Shown one piece after another: positions 43,601-51,099 of a DNA stretch of 64,000 nucleotides. Made by a program: the position numbers and the translations under genes. Source of the stretch: Achatina immaculata (lineage: Eukaryota; Mollusca; Gastropoda; Stylommatophora; Achatinidae); the NCBI GenBank assembly GCA_009760885.1, contig CM019691.1, forward strand, positions 28,829,314 through 28,893,313, given 5' to 3'. Positions within the stretch are counted from its first letter, which is position 1. Each line of letters begins with the position of its first letter. The notes beneath the pieces are model-generated. The model saw only the letters and a program-made list of their open reading frames with translations. It was not told the origin of the DNA and searched no databases.

Positions 43601-44144
43601 GTTTTAAAAAAACAGTTGTGTTTCTTCCGTTGCCCATTTTCAGCACACTGGTCAATCTGCATTTGGGGTCATGATCCTAGAAGACAGAAGCTTAACTACT
43701 CTCCATTCAAGTGCAGGAAATTTATTCCCAGTATTTTTTTAACTGCACCTCATAAATGTGTAACACCTTCATCTTTCCAACCAGAGTTCTTTAGTGTAAG
43801 TTGTGATATTCCCAGATTACCTGTCATCAGCTTCCGTCACAATGTTGTTGCTGATCTGGATAATATTTTATTATTTTATATTTTTTTCTTTGACAGAAGA
43901 TGGTTGTTTTGCATTTGCACCACCAGGATCAGCTGTATTGCCTCACCAAGACGCAACAAATCAGCCACCACCCTACTCCGAATATTATCCTAGCCCTGCA
44001 CAACCTCCATTTCCACCATCTCAGAATGACACGTCTTCCCAGTATGTACCCCTAGAGGGAAGAGTAGAGCAAGTGCCAGCAGTACCTGCAGAAGCAGCAA
44101 GTGCCAGGCTAGCAGGCAGTACCACATCTGGTGGGAGCCACTGA
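17297..44144 (+). CDS. WBP1/WBP1L/VOPP1-like PPxY transmembrane protein, complete, 254 residues
   Basis: Six coding exons (17297-17344, 31920-31951, 32497-32607, 35126-35378, 41151-41223, 43897-44144) join in phase to 765 nt including TGA. The protein starts with a signal peptide (MELWLIFMLLLAVFSQ), then a short ectodomain with six Cys (22, 28, 34, 35, 41, 42), a membrane segment from about 61 to 81 (MWYFWFLIIFMIM), and a basic stop (RRRR, 82-85). The cytosolic tail carries PPAY (143-146), LPPY (163-166) and PPPY (196-199). The WYFWFL motif resembles VOPP1, while PPAYSEVVNQP resembles WBP1/WBP1L, so I name the family but not the paralogue. PPxY tails of this family recruit WW-domain partners, including NEDD4-type ligases, at endosomal membranes (family knowledge). 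Intron lengths are 14.6, 0.5, 2.5, 5.8 and 2.7 kb, and most are full of transposons. Confidence 0.9.
17345..18322 (+). other. intron sequence, nothing recognised
   Basis: T-rich intron DNA with short homopolymers; no transposon protein or host exon seen. Confidence 0.5.
18323..19312 (-). mobile_element. mariner/SETMAR-type element, truncated at its 3' end
   Basis: The minus strand encodes SGDKELHDRP, then VIKALGFSKVCARWVPQSLT, and GDETWPRHFEPETKRQSMEW, the first catalytic Asp. A terminal repeat complementary to ACATACGAAGGGCATTCAGA lies at the right end. The left end stops within the transposase compared with the copy at 26496. Multiple stops. Confidence 0.85.
19312..19505 (+). repeat. about 30-bp tandem repeat, 6-7 copies
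   Basis: Units of TATACACTTTAGTAAAGCTC plus ATTACTTTG repeat with small indels, beginning right at the mariner end. Confidence 0.9.
19603..20470 (-). mobile_element. second mariner subfamily, decayed
   Basis: The minus strand encodes FWNSKAPIRKYYMSRETTIN, SEAYCDLLENHIKPLIKSK, and 'SQHDKAVSH' at the second catalytic position. The left end GACTGAGTCAAAAAGTAACTGC looks terminal. The right boundary is not defined. Confidence 0.8.
20513..20557. repeat. (CT)n(TTC)n microsatellite
   Basis: About 14 CT repeats are followed by CTTCTTCTTCTTC. Confidence 0.9.
20558..22768 (+). other. intron sequence, nothing recognised apart from an (AT)n tract
   Basis: No exon or known element was recognised. A pure (AT)n run lies at 21790-21812. 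Confidence 0.45.
22769..24820. repeat. 1.03-kb tandem segmental duplication, two near-identical copies
   Basis: Copy 1 (22769-23799) and copy 2 (23800-24820) both open TAATGTACAGCCTTAGCTTT and close AGCAATTTTGCTG, head to tail without a gap. Differences are mostly single bases and homopolymer lengths (for example the T run after CCCAGAAATC). It lies within the 14.6-kb first coding intron of the WBP1/VOPP1-like gene. No coding content. Confidence 0.97.
24821..25610 (+). other. AT-rich intron sequence, nothing recognised
   Basis: Long A/T-rich stretches with no recognisable element. Confidence 0.5.
25611..26488 (-). mobile_element. internally deleted mariner-like element
   Basis: Terminal inverted repeats AAGGTGTGTCCAGTAAGTAA and (right end complemented) AAGGTGTGTCTGGTAAATAA frame 878 bp. 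The minus strand keeps an N-terminal transposase piece, KAYRKDALLKVQMFQWHKTL then NEGRESAKDE. Much of the catalytic domain is gone. Confidence 0.85.
26496..29246 (-). mobile_element. mariner/SETMAR-type element split by a 1.48-kb insertion
   Basis: Ends are TACGAGGGGCATTCATAAAG at the left and, complemented, TACGAGGAGCATTCAGAAAG at the right, both with TA. The minus strand carries SGDKELHDRPHCGRPATATK, then (beyond the insertion) SKVCARWVPQSLTNDH-like sequence, 'GDETWPRHFEP' and, near 26800, PHPSCSPDLVPSDLHLFG, the third catalytic Asp block. Without the insert it would be about 1.26 kb, the usual mariner length. Frames are broken. Confidence 0.92.
27320..28798 (+). mobile_element. unnamed GC-rich non-autonomous retroelement with (GAA)n tail, copy 1
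   Basis: A perfect 12-bp duplication AACTGCATTTCC flanks it (27308-27319 and 28799-28810), and the mariner around it reads through when it is removed. It begins GGTTCTAAGGACTG and ends GAACGAAGAAGAAGAAGAA. Inside are two tandem module types. Module A has CTCTAGAGGTCGG, then CCTAAACCGGCTC and CCAGGGGTG, at about 105-bp spacing between 27630 and 28180. Module B has ACCTCTCACCCGGCG then TTTTCCGGTGAGAAAGTCCA, at about 88-bp spacing between 28308 and 28560. No protein-like frame and no clear Pol III A/B boxes were seen. TSDs plus a short-repeat tail point to copying by a LINE's machinery. Confidence 0.85.
29268..29590 (-). mobile_element. RTE-like LINE 3' fragment
   Basis: Shares CATTTCTCTCCACAGTTCCC and the following ATTATGAGATC, CTTCCTAGCCACA and TCTCTCTGTCTTC blocks with 33600-33900. 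The complement reads KTEREVAGWAVSVARKKVTG, the GRP-rich LINE end. Confidence 0.7.
29592..29696. repeat. (TA)n, (TG)n/(CG)n compound microsatellite
   Basis: Alternating TA, GTGTGCG and GCGCGCGC tracts; open frames crossing it are artefacts. Confidence 0.9.
29706..29980 (+). mobile_element. tRNA-derived SINE copy
   Basis: The head reads TGCTTGGCTGTTTGTTTAGG (box A region) and GGTTCTAGTCCCTGC (box B, close to the GGTTCRANNCC consensus). It is followed by the shared body (GAGAAATCTGGGATGATAAA, GGCATGGAAATGGGGATTTT) and a T-rich end. Confidence 0.82.
29981..31919 (+). other. intron sequence, nothing recognised apart from an (AT)n tract
   Basis: T-rich intron. A pure (AT)n run is at 31652-31686. 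Open frames here have no resemblance to known proteins. Confidence 0.5.
31920..31951 (+). CDS. WBP1/VOPP1-like micro-exon, residues 17-27
   Basis: The 32-nt exon lies between acceptor TTTGGCCAG and donor GTAAGT. It encodes VFADYCGDRI plus two bases of Phe-27 and carries the first ectodomain cysteine. It is far too short to be found as an open frame. Confidence 0.85.
32497..32607 (+). CDS. WBP1/VOPP1-like exon, Cys-rich ectodomain and start of membrane segment
   Basis: The 111-nt exon has acceptor TTCCTCAG and donor GTGAGT. It encodes CDAPFKCCETKKDCCYD, then SMLQNNRHFRLQIWNMWYF and two bases of Trp-64. The paired cysteines (CC...CC) just before a WYFWF membrane start are typical of the WBP1L/VOPP1 group. 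Confidence 0.93.
32640..33300 (-). mobile_element. DDE-type DNA transposon remnant
   Basis: A degraded minus-strand frame between 33120 and 33000 resembles the QQDGAxPxW...FPxxWIGRxxPxxxPPxSxD end of mariner-related DDE transposases (DQWIGRN is readable). A plausible terminal sequence, ACTGGGTGAGCATAAAGTTT, lies near 32656. No second end was found. Confidence 0.55.
33308..33507 (+). repeat. about 103-bp tandem repeat, two copies
   Basis: GCTTTATTATGTAGTCATCT, then GTAATCTGATCAAAAGGTCC and TAAACTTAGATCTCCTTCAT, then a GCCATTTTGATGCTGGTGAT block, occurs twice in a row. A third copy of the first half lies alone at 32187-32250. Confidence 0.92.
33595..34440 (-). mobile_element. RTE-like LINE fragment
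   Basis: The minus strand reads MRNIESLPGVSVGGHNHNNL near 34380-34440, then LNKKTKVKVISKKRIPPKYS, ITIDGTNLKQVDGFKYLGTI, and a GRPRE-type end at 33600-33750. It lies in the intron between 32607 and 35126. Confidence 0.82.
34490..34770 (+). mobile_element. short LINE-like fragment
   Basis: Broken plus-strand frames read [24 protein letters not shown] sequence and ERWKEKE, similar to the C-terminal part of the RTE-like elements. Confidence 0.5.
35126..35378 (+). CDS. WBP1/VOPP1-like exon, membrane segment and proximal tail
   Basis: The 253-nt exon completes Trp-64 and encodes FLIIFMIMSCFGGCGYYRRR and onward to LPPAYSE (residues 65-148). The acceptor is CTTGCAG and the donor is GTCTGT. It holds the membrane core, juxtamembrane Gly/Cys, the RRRR stop and the first PPxY. 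Confidence 0.93.
35660..35905 (-). mobile_element. LINE C-terminal fragment (third LINE group)
   Basis: The complement carries blocks also seen at 14090-14340 plus: CCCCAGCAACATTGGGGACA, TAGTAGCATGCAGCATAGG and ACATACAGCATTCTGGGTGG. Open frames on the plus strand here are its antisense. Confidence 0.65.
36819..36980 (-). pseudogene. CENP-B/Tigger-type N-terminal helix-turn-helix of a transposase
   Basis: The 53-codon frame opens at ATG 36980 and ends at TGA 36821-36819 after KNQEKKN. It matches the first HTH (Psq-like) of pogo/Tigger transposases: basic start, LxxKxxILK, and a helix VSAVSKLVKN. It is a truncated remnant, not a host gene. Confidence 0.75.
37232..38621 (+). mobile_element. 5'-truncated RTE-like LINE with (GAT)n tail, inserted in the Tigger element
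   Basis: A perfect 11-bp duplication AGCATTGTACA flanks it (37221-37231, 38622-38632). Reverse transcriptase blocks are [61 protein letters not shown] and RGRPREMILDSL. It ends CGGCACCTGATGATGATGAT. At least three frameshifts or stops. Confidence 0.92.
38950..39640 (-). mobile_element. LINE fragment of the 54860..58040 family, carrying a nested LINE
   Basis: The sequence antisense to the LINE 3' end (complement ATGTGCCTTGGGTACTTAAA) runs through GGTGAGCCTTCTA and GCCAGCAATGTGTTATTTCTTA, is interrupted at 39260, and resumes TATGGTATTTGGCCAAAATA. Confidence 0.82.
39260..39530 (-). mobile_element. (ATGA)n-tail-family LINE fragment nested in another LINE
   Basis: TTTCTTA occurs at both borders (39253-39259 and 39524-39530), consistent with a 7-bp TSD. 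It carries the complement of GGGACATGCAAATGACCG and the KRGRPRQNGC frame. The host LINE is continuous without it. Confidence 0.8.
39685..40305 (+). mobile_element. LINE 3' fragment of the TGATGTTTAACGGC-ending family
   Basis: Frames read NQFAYLGSYIDQDGDTRKVV, KEIDKKLDSFENKCLRKIFC and a GRPRE-like region, ending ATGTGATGTTTAACGGCACA. It is closely related to 52860-53545. Confidence 0.87.
40310..40740 (+). mobile_element. LINE RNase H domain fragment
   Basis: Broken frames read FMNGSALRGIKSGWGFVACR (TDGSA-type first RNase H block, with Asp changed to Asn) and WIYCPGHVGVRGNEVGDHVA, the classic final block. It is probably the same LINE type that left the fragment at 9717. Confidence 0.8.
40744..40888 (+). 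repeat. short tandem repeats inside the LINE RNase H region
   Basis: Units with AGGAGGAGGAAAGGGCATGT and GTTGATAATATATATGATG recur about four times with variable length. Confidence 0.85.
41151..41223 (+). CDS. WBP1/VOPP1-like exon, residues 149-172
   Basis: The 73-nt exon follows TTCACTACAG and precedes GTCAGT. It encodes VVNQPGQYPFTKMELPPYPG, then DNKP. PPAYSE directly followed by VVNQP across the junction mirrors the PPYEEVVNRP arrangement I recall in WBP1/WBP1L, which supports the join. Confidence 0.9.
41275..41900 (+). mobile_element. heavily decayed RTE-like LINE fragment
   Basis: Frames read VEQVTHFIYFGDTMTEME and GWPDIASAV-like sequence, with the order of the FxYLGSxIT block and downstream thumb region. 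Many stops. Confidence 0.6.
42261..43011 (-). mobile_element. (ATGA)n-tail-family LINE with fold-back 5' end, nested in a mariner
   Basis: The minus strand encodes EISINKEKLEEVESFEYLGS, TTKIRFLRACIFPIATNACE, and [20 protein letters not shown]. The 3' end is the complement of TTCATTCATTCATTTGCATG. Borders carry similar TCACATTCCTTTG and TCACTTTCTTTG, a probable diverged TSD. The 5' end is an inverted duplication (see 42881-42951). Confidence 0.83.
42881..42951. repeat. inverted repeat, 21-bp perfect arms
   Basis: ATACTTATTTCAGCTGCCTTG (42881-42901, last base past 20 omitted in some readings) pairs with its exact complement at 42931-42951 across a 29-bp loop. It marks the 5' end of the nested LINE. 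Confidence 0.93.
43897..44144 (+). CDS. WBP1/VOPP1-like last coding exon
   Basis: The 248-nt exon follows TTTGACAG and encodes EDGCFAFAPPGSAVLPHQDA (first Glu split over the junction), then TNQPPPYSEYYPSP and a Pro/Ala-rich end SGGSH before TGA 44142-44144. It carries the third WW-binding motif. The low-complexity tail has no domain. Confidence 0.93.
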
Positions 44145-44386
44145 AGGAATGCAACTAGTCCCTGTTTTTTTTTTTAAGTCTGTTTATAGTGTGTCTTGTT
44201 TTGTTACATCCACTAAGGACACTGTTTGCATTTATTAGAAGTGGTAAGAACTTTCAGTGTCTTGGCCTACATCACACCTGTGTTCTCATGGAAGGCAGTA
44301 GGAATGACCAGCTTCAAATCAGTGATGTGCTAGGCTGATCAAACTAAGTTTTTTTGAAAAGTGAAAACTCCTTATGCAGCACTAAG

Positions 44387-44392
44387 AATAAA
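44387..44392 (+). terminator. AATAAA poly(A) signal, proximal candidate for WBP1/VOPP1-like gene
   Basis: It is the first AATAAA after the stop, 243 nt downstream. Confidence 0.4.
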
Positions 44393-44695
44393 TTATCGAA
44401 GATTATCCATATGTTCTGTTTGTCCAGTTAGAAAAGTAAATGTTTATTTTTATTTAACTGTAAATTATATGCATATCCCACTTATGTCTATTTAGTATTT
44501 ATGTAACCATTTAAGATATTTTTATGGCTTGTGGAGCTAGTCAGACAGTATATTTTACATTAACATTTTCAGTTTCTTTAATTCACAACCCAGAACTCTT
44601 GACCTGAATTGAACTCATGGGATGAAATTGTTATTATTGTTAATGATTACACTGTAACATAGTCTTTTTTCACTTTTTTCGTTTTCCTGTTAGCA

Positions 44696-44701
44696 AATAA
44701 A
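44696..44701 (+). terminator. AATAAA poly(A) signal, preferred candidate for WBP1/VOPP1-like gene
   Basis: It lies 552 nt after the stop and is followed by a TGTGCTG and T-rich stretch suited to a downstream element, giving a 3' UTR of about 0.57 kb. A further AATAAA near 50290 would imply a very long UTR. Confidence 0.5.
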
Positions 44702-44844
44702 TTGTGCTGAAATGTTTTCTGGTTCATTTTTTCTGTCAGGTTTTTTTTTTTTTTCAAATTTAAATATCGAAGTCGTTTGTAGATTAGTTTGAGAATTTGA
44801 GACAAAGAAGAACATAATTGCTTGTGAAGAAAACATGAAGAAAA

Positions 44845-45075
44845 TGATATGATTGTAAGGCAACAGTAAGGAAATGATATGACTGTAAGGCAACGTTAAA
44901 GAAATGACATGATTCTAAGGCAATGGTAAGGAAGTGACATGATTATAAGGCAACATTAAAGAAATGACATGATTATAAGGCAACATTAAGGAAATGACAA
45001 GATTGTAAAGCAATGGTAAGGAAGTGACATGATTATAAGGCAACATTATGGAAATGACATGATTATAAGAAAGGA
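44845..45075 (+). repeat. about 30-bp tandem repeat, 7 copies
   Basis: Units GGAAATGACATGATTATAAG plus GCAACATTAA repeat just past the preferred poly(A) site of the WBP1/VOPP1-like gene. Confidence 0.93.
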
Positions 45076-48000
45076 TATGAAATGGTTATAGATCTGTACA
45101 TATAACTTTTCTGTCTGGAAGGACTGGACATGAGGCAGCAGCTGTCAGACTCGTCTCAAGATGGATGAAAGCAGTTTGCCATCAACTCAGGCCTCTCCAT
45201 CTGACATGATCACGGAAGAGCATAATGCACATGGTGGTTTCACAGTGGTGCAGACATCAATTCGGATTACTTGCAGGATTCGGGTTATAGTTTTTGGTGA
45301 GCTTTGAGGAAACATTCTTCAGATTTATGTGACACCAATCTTGTTAAAAGTGCAGCATTTGAAATATGCATGGCATTGCACTGAACTGAGACTTTGACAT
45401 TTTTGCAGTGAAACTCTTACATCTGTGACTCCGAATTTTCTTAATTCTTGAAGTTTTTTTTTTGGGGGGGGGGGTTTCTTTGTTTTGTGCTAATATTTCA
45501 TTGTTTAGTTTTTGGAGTGTTCATAAGAATGTTTCATAATATATTGAATTCTAGTAAAAACCAGTGAAGTTTTGTGCTCCATGATACTGATCTTCATTTA
45601 TGTCAATTTAGGAAAGCAGTTTTGTTTTTTTGTTTTTCATATTGAAACCTTATGAGAGTTTTACTGTAGTCTTGAAACTGAACTCATTATGTATTGTAGT
45701 CTACTCCTTTCTGAAAGGTGTTTCTGCATTTTCTAAATCGCTTTTTTTTATTTATGCAAAAATTAACCGTAGCTTAAATTGTTTCTGGACCTAGTTTGCA
45801 CTCATTTCTTTGCCATGTAGCTCTTAACAGAGGGGAATTCGTTGTAAGAATTTGACCATTTTCAGTACAGTGAAGTATTAAAAAAAAAAAAAAGTATAGA
45901 ATTATAATGTCTCTGAGGCATAAATGATATAAGATTTAGTGAATTATCTTCTTATCAGAGGATGAGTAGGAGAACCGCTACTGGCACCATCCTGTAGATG
46001 TAGCTGTACATTGAGTACTTGGCACACAAGGAAAACTCCTAGTTAAAAAAGAGAACATCTGTCTGCAGAGTTTGATACATTGAATTACATCATGTCAGTG
46101 ATCAAAGGCAAAAAAAATAGGTCACATTAAAGATAGATCAAGAATATATTAACTTTCAAGACCGCCGTGTGTGTGTGTGTGGGGGGGGGGATAATCAGTA
46201 GATCTGACAGCATTCAATGAGAAATGAACTCCATGATCAAATAGTTATTGGGCTGTAATTTGAGGTCCAACAAGAGAGAACATTTTTTCGTGAAAAAAAC
46301 AATAAATACACTAGGGATGTGTATTAACTTTGGTGATTTTGTTTAAGAAAATGTCTTTGTCATGGGAAAATTACTAATTATGAATACAAAGGTGCACATC
46401 TTGGATCATGTTTCTAGAAACCATATAATAGTGAATTATCATGGACAAAGCAAGTTTACAGGGTGAAGTTTCATCAGTAAATGAAATAAATGCATTTGCT
46501 TACATAGCTCTGCTGCTTGTGAAATTCTGTCTCCTGAAGGGAGAAAGAAAGTTGTTAAAGATCTTCCGTGGGGGTGTCATCTTCCATTGGCACTGGTACC
46601 CGTACTGTAGGCTGTACTGCATGAAGTGACTGATCGTGCATGTTTTATTTTGACTGCAGATTTATCCCTCTAGGAAATCTGTCTCACAGTCTTTGCCCCA
46701 GGGAATTGTCATTGTCTTTGTCCTGATCATGATGTCCAGCTTTTGTCCTCCTGGGGTCTTCTAGTAATAAGCTGTGTCTTTGGTCTGCCCAGCTCAGACA
46801 CTGTGCCTGCCTTTCCCATTTCTTTATTTCAGATCAGAGTAACTAGTATTCCTGACTGGCTCTTTCCAGCTGTCTTTGTCCATGGTGACGATTGTGCAGT
46901 CTTATGGGACCACCAGTGTTTTAACTGTGTGCAGTCTTATGGGACCACCAGTGTTTTAACTGTGCTCTTTGTGTTTATTGATGCTCGTTGTCATTATAAA
47001 AATGGTCTCAGAGAGACAAAAGAAAGCTCACCAGTGTCTTAATGCTTATATGTTTGTGATAAACAGGCATATGTTACTGACTATGATTTGTAAATAACTG
47101 AAATCTGTTGTGTTTAATCCTATTACAATAAGAAAGAAAATTATTTCCAAGTCAGGACTTGCACTGATGTTTATTTGTTTAATGTCTGCACTTAAATATT
47201 GAAGTGAAATCTGAGCTGAGTTATAGCAGTTCATTCTCTCTTTTGATATTGTCTTTGGAGTATGCTTGGTGTCCATCGTTTTGCCTAGCAGAAGGAACTT
47301 GTCTGTCATTTGATGGTATTCAGGATAGAAGAATCTAGAATTATGGAACCCCTTTATTGTTTTGTGTTGCCCTTCAGTTACTGACTGTCGTGATCTATTA
47401 TTACAGATTTTAATTGATATTATTCATGAACTTTTCCTGTATTTAGCTATGTTCATGTTATATAAGCATAACCATGTTTCTGTCTGCTTTATTCAGTCAT
47501 TCTACCATATTGGTTAGAATATGTTTGTTCATCCTAACCCATCAAAGGAAATTTCAGGAATGCCCCAACATTTTTTTTTGGGGTGTGATTCCTCCTTCAA
47601 ACTGAAATTCTGCCTAAAATGTTTGTGTTTATTCTGTAGAAGTAAAATACTGAATGTATGTGCATATGGCTTGTAATATAAGCACATGAGATTTGAAATG
47701 ATTGTGCCTAAGATTCTTATCAGAACTAGCGAGGCAATGCAGAACAAAACTCATTTCGGTTTTCCTGATTACAGATGTCAGGCTATGAACCGACAGGCCT
47801 GATCAGGGTTGGTATATTCTCCAAGATGTGGAGAAACTTGCTTATTGGGCGTACAATCAAAATAAGGAAAGCCATATGGCATACCGCTCTTGCAGCACGA
47901 TGACTGGGTACAAATTCTTCAAGCTGGCTTCAGCTCCAGGAGCTTCCTAGTTCATTGCTACAGTCAAATCCAATAAAAGAGAAAATGTGGATATACATTG

Positions 48001-48118
48001 GCCTTCCATGTTGCACAGTCTCCACAAGACATGATAATCACAACACTTAACCTTCTAAGTCAGTCCTTTTGAATACTGAGCACATTTAAGAATACATTAG
48101 AATTACCAGTTTTTGCTT
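45076..48118. other. intergenic sequence, no gene recognised
   Basis: AT-rich DNA with a (GT)n(G)n tract at 46166-46190 and a short duplication at 46893-46962. A 62-codon frame at 46441 has no recognisable features. Confidence 0.5.
46893..46962 (+). repeat. 35-bp direct tandem duplication
   Basis: GTGCAGTCTTATGGGACCAC plus CAGTGTTTTAACTGT is repeated twice, exactly. Confidence 0.93.
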
Positions 48119-48126
48119 ATACAAAT

Positions 48127-49545
48127 CTTCTTCTTCTTCTTCTTCGTTCGCTTCTACTGCCCTGTGATCCTACTGAATTCACTCCCGTGGTCCTCAATAG
48201 GTCCTGTGGTCCCAAAAGGGACCACACGAGATCCCCGAGAGGATCACAAGAGGTTCAGAGTATTACAGGGCTTGAGCCTGTATTCTTGGTGGGTCTCAGA
48301 AGCGGAATTGTGTGACACCGTGGTTTTCATTGCACCAATTTAATCTAGAGTTGGACTTTCTCACCGGAAAACCTCAACGTGTTTTGGATATGAGTATATC
48401 CCCGCTGGGTGAGAGGTGGTTGCCCATTTAGCATAGAGTTGGACTTTCTCACTGGAAAACCTCGACATGTTTTGGTATACCCGTGTATCCCCGCCGAGTG
48501 AGAGGTGGTTGCCCAACCAGTCCAGTGTTGGACTTTCTCACTGGAAAACCTCAGCGTGATTAGGATACGCATACATCCCCACTGGGTGAGAGGTGGTTGC
48601 CTGTCTAGACTGCACTGGTCCAGTGTCTCCAACATCAGCATTTTGTGGTTGCGGCCACTACCCTTCCTAGTTGTGACCAGGACGGAGGTTTTGTCCAGGA
48701 GGACAATCCTTGTCACTAGTGAGTTTCACCCCTGGGTTGAGCCGGTTTAGGCATATTATCCCAGTATGGGCGTGTTTAGGACGTGACCAACCTCTAGTGT
48801 GGAGGTAAAGTGATTTGAGTAGCCATCAAGTTTCACCCCTGGTTTAAGCCGGTTTAGGCATATTTCACCAGTATGGGTGTAGAACAGACGTAGCTGGCCT
48901 CTAGAACAGAGGTGCCATGGTATGAGTTGCTCTCGCTGCGAGACTACTCGACATACCGATTAAGCTTCACTTTATCCTTTCCATCATCTTTTCACATCGG
49001 CAACGCACAACAACCCTGATTGCTTTTCCTCATTTTCTTCATTGGCCAGGAGGAGTTTCACACCATCCGCAGCATCTGAAGAGTCTCGCGAGCAGTATCT
49101 TAACCCCTGAGTTAAGTGGTTCAGGCAATTTGCCTGGTATGAGTGTACATGGGATGTGGCCAACCTCCAGAGCAGAGGTGCCATGATTTGAGCAGTCCTG
49201 ACTTCCATATTACTGATTACTTCACTTACTCCTTTCTTTCACCTTTTCCATAGTGCCACATGGCAACCCATAATCACACCTTTCTTCACTGGCCGGGAGG
49301 AGCCCTACTCCACGCACAGCAGCTGAAGAATCTTGCCAGCAGCGGTAGATGAGCTACCAAACATGACTCTCATCTACCGAAAACATCTGGTTTTCAGGTG
49401 CCAAATAGTCGCCTTCGCTCCTTCTCCTGTCAGTTTAAACACTTATGCCACGAGAAGGCCAGGAGCTGGACTTGACTGTCAGAGGCTATTTGAAATGCAT
49501 GCCATTGGAGCATATCCACTTCCGGCAATAACAGTCCTTAGAACC
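48127..49545 (-). mobile_element. unnamed GC-rich non-autonomous retroelement with (GAA)n tail, copy 2
   Basis: An 8-bp duplication ATACAAAT flanks it (48119-48126, 49546-49553). On the minus strand it begins GGTTCTAAGGACTG at 49545 and ends GCGAACGAAGAAGAAGAAG at 48127, the same borders as 27320..28798. The internal module B units (complement of GGACTTTCTCACCGGAAAAC) occur three times between 48350 and 48600, and module A units between 48720 and 49190. Many substitutions separate the two copies, so neither is very recent. It is non-coding. Confidence 0.85.
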
Positions 49546-49553
49546 ATACAAAT

Positions 49554-50470
49554 GTTTTTTTTCATATGCCCTTTTTTGTGTGCTTTTTTCATAACAAATA
49601 TTTCAACTTATATCCATTAACTTGGCAGTTTCTATCCTTGAATATGAACCGAACTGTGTATGTGAGGAGAGATTATTGCAGTCTGCATCATTGGTTGAGG
49701 TTTTTTTTTTTTAAGAAAAATATATGTGCTGACCAAAAAAGAAAAAAAAAAGATTATTTTAAATATTAGTTTGCTTTCTTTTTCACATACAGTACTTCAG
49801 TCTATTTTTTACAGATGAAAGAGGATTGTGGTTCCTCCATTTTCCAAAACCTTCAAACACAAATACTGTTCAGCCACATTTTGTAATAGGACACTGGATA
49901 TTTTCAGCAATTTTTGCTGTGTGGATGTGTGTATTTTAACACTTTATAAACTCTGGCTTGTCAGTTTTAACTTGCATGTTTTATGGCGTAGAGTTTTTAC
50001 TGATATTTCTGAGTGATTCTTAGCAATTATTTTTTAGTGATATTATAATTATATGAAAACCATAGTTACAGTCATTATAGTGGAATATAATTTTATTTAT
50101 TAACTCTGTTTGCAATATTCTTTTACATTAATGTGTTTATTTTTCTCTTGATTGCTATGGTGCATGTATTTTATTTTTACAATTGCATTTACAGTACCAT
50201 CTAAAAAAGAAAGCCTGTACAATTAATTTACTTGTGCTACTTTGCTGTTTGCTTTTTTTTATTACATACATGCTTTTTTTTCACCTTCAAATAAAAGGTT
50301 TTTTTAAACATTTTTTATTTTACATGAATTCCTTACTTGTATTCAGATTTCTTTAAGCTGAATATTGTATGCTTCACCATCTTTATAAAGTATATCAGTT
50401 TTTTTTTTTATCAGCTTATTACACTTTTGCTGGAGTTCCTCTGTGAGCTATAATTAGATTACACTTTTTA
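49554..50470. other. AT-rich intergenic sequence, nothing recognised
   Basis: T-rich DNA without a convincing frame or element. Confidence 0.5.
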
Positions 50471-50816
50471 TCTTTGTGTTATCTGTGGATGCCTGAACCA
50501 AGTATTTTGTCTTTCTGCTACCTTCAGACACTTGTCTTTCTTTTTTGTGAATACTTGAACCAAACATTTTGTTATCTGTAGATGCCTAAATCAGATGTTT
50601 TGCCTGTTAATTATAGATGCCTAAATCATATGTTTTGCCTGTTATCTGTAGATGCCTAAATCAAATGTTTTGTCTGTTATCTGCAGATTTTTTATCTGTT
50701 CTGCATCATTACTTAATTGTTTTGTCAGTTTTATTTTTTTTTTGGCTCTTTTTTGTTATCTGTAGACACTGGAATCATGTCAGTTGTTTCTTTTTGTTAT
50801 CTGTAGGCACTGCAAT
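50470..50816 (+). repeat. degenerate tandem repeat of about 48 bp
   Basis: TTATCTGTAGATGCCTAAAT and a CATATGTTTTGCCTG-like part recur at least six times with decay, ending at the LINE border. Confidence 0.8.
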
Positions 50817-51099
50817 AACTGGAGAGGAGTAACCTTACTATCAGTTGTGTTGAAAGTATTTTGCAAAGTTATTCTGAATAGAATTCAAGATATAGTGGAT
50901 GCTGTAATGAGAGAATAACAGGCAGGATTTCGAAAAGGGAGAAGCTGTTTCGACCAGATCTTTACTCTGAGAATAATACTTGAAGAACATATTGAAAAGT
51001 AAAAACCATTAATCCTGAACTTCATAGACTTTAAAAAGGCATTTGATAGCATACACAGAGATTCATTGTGGAGAATTTTAAGAATATATGGAATACCAT

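Larger units (their letters stand above)
41925..43665 (-). mobile_element. mariner-like element split by a LINE insertion
   Basis: From right to left the minus strand gives FCFSLGKMATECYQMLKTAF, then GDKTWVYAYNTETK (GDETW mutated), LQSPQPKKVR, then, beyond the insert, NYAPAHAALQI and PHPPYSSDL. These are the three mariner catalytic blocks, each damaged. The terminal repeats were not identified. Confidence 0.82.

Noticed and set aside
41224..43896. Retained-intron or alternative tail for the WBP1/VOPP1-like protein
   Set aside because: The intron is filled by a LINE, a mariner and a nested LINE; no extra splice-bounded frame was found.
43535..43993. 152-codon plus-strand frame
   Set aside because: The first half is antisense to a mariner transposase and the second half overlaps the last WBP1/VOPP1-like exon in the wrong frame.
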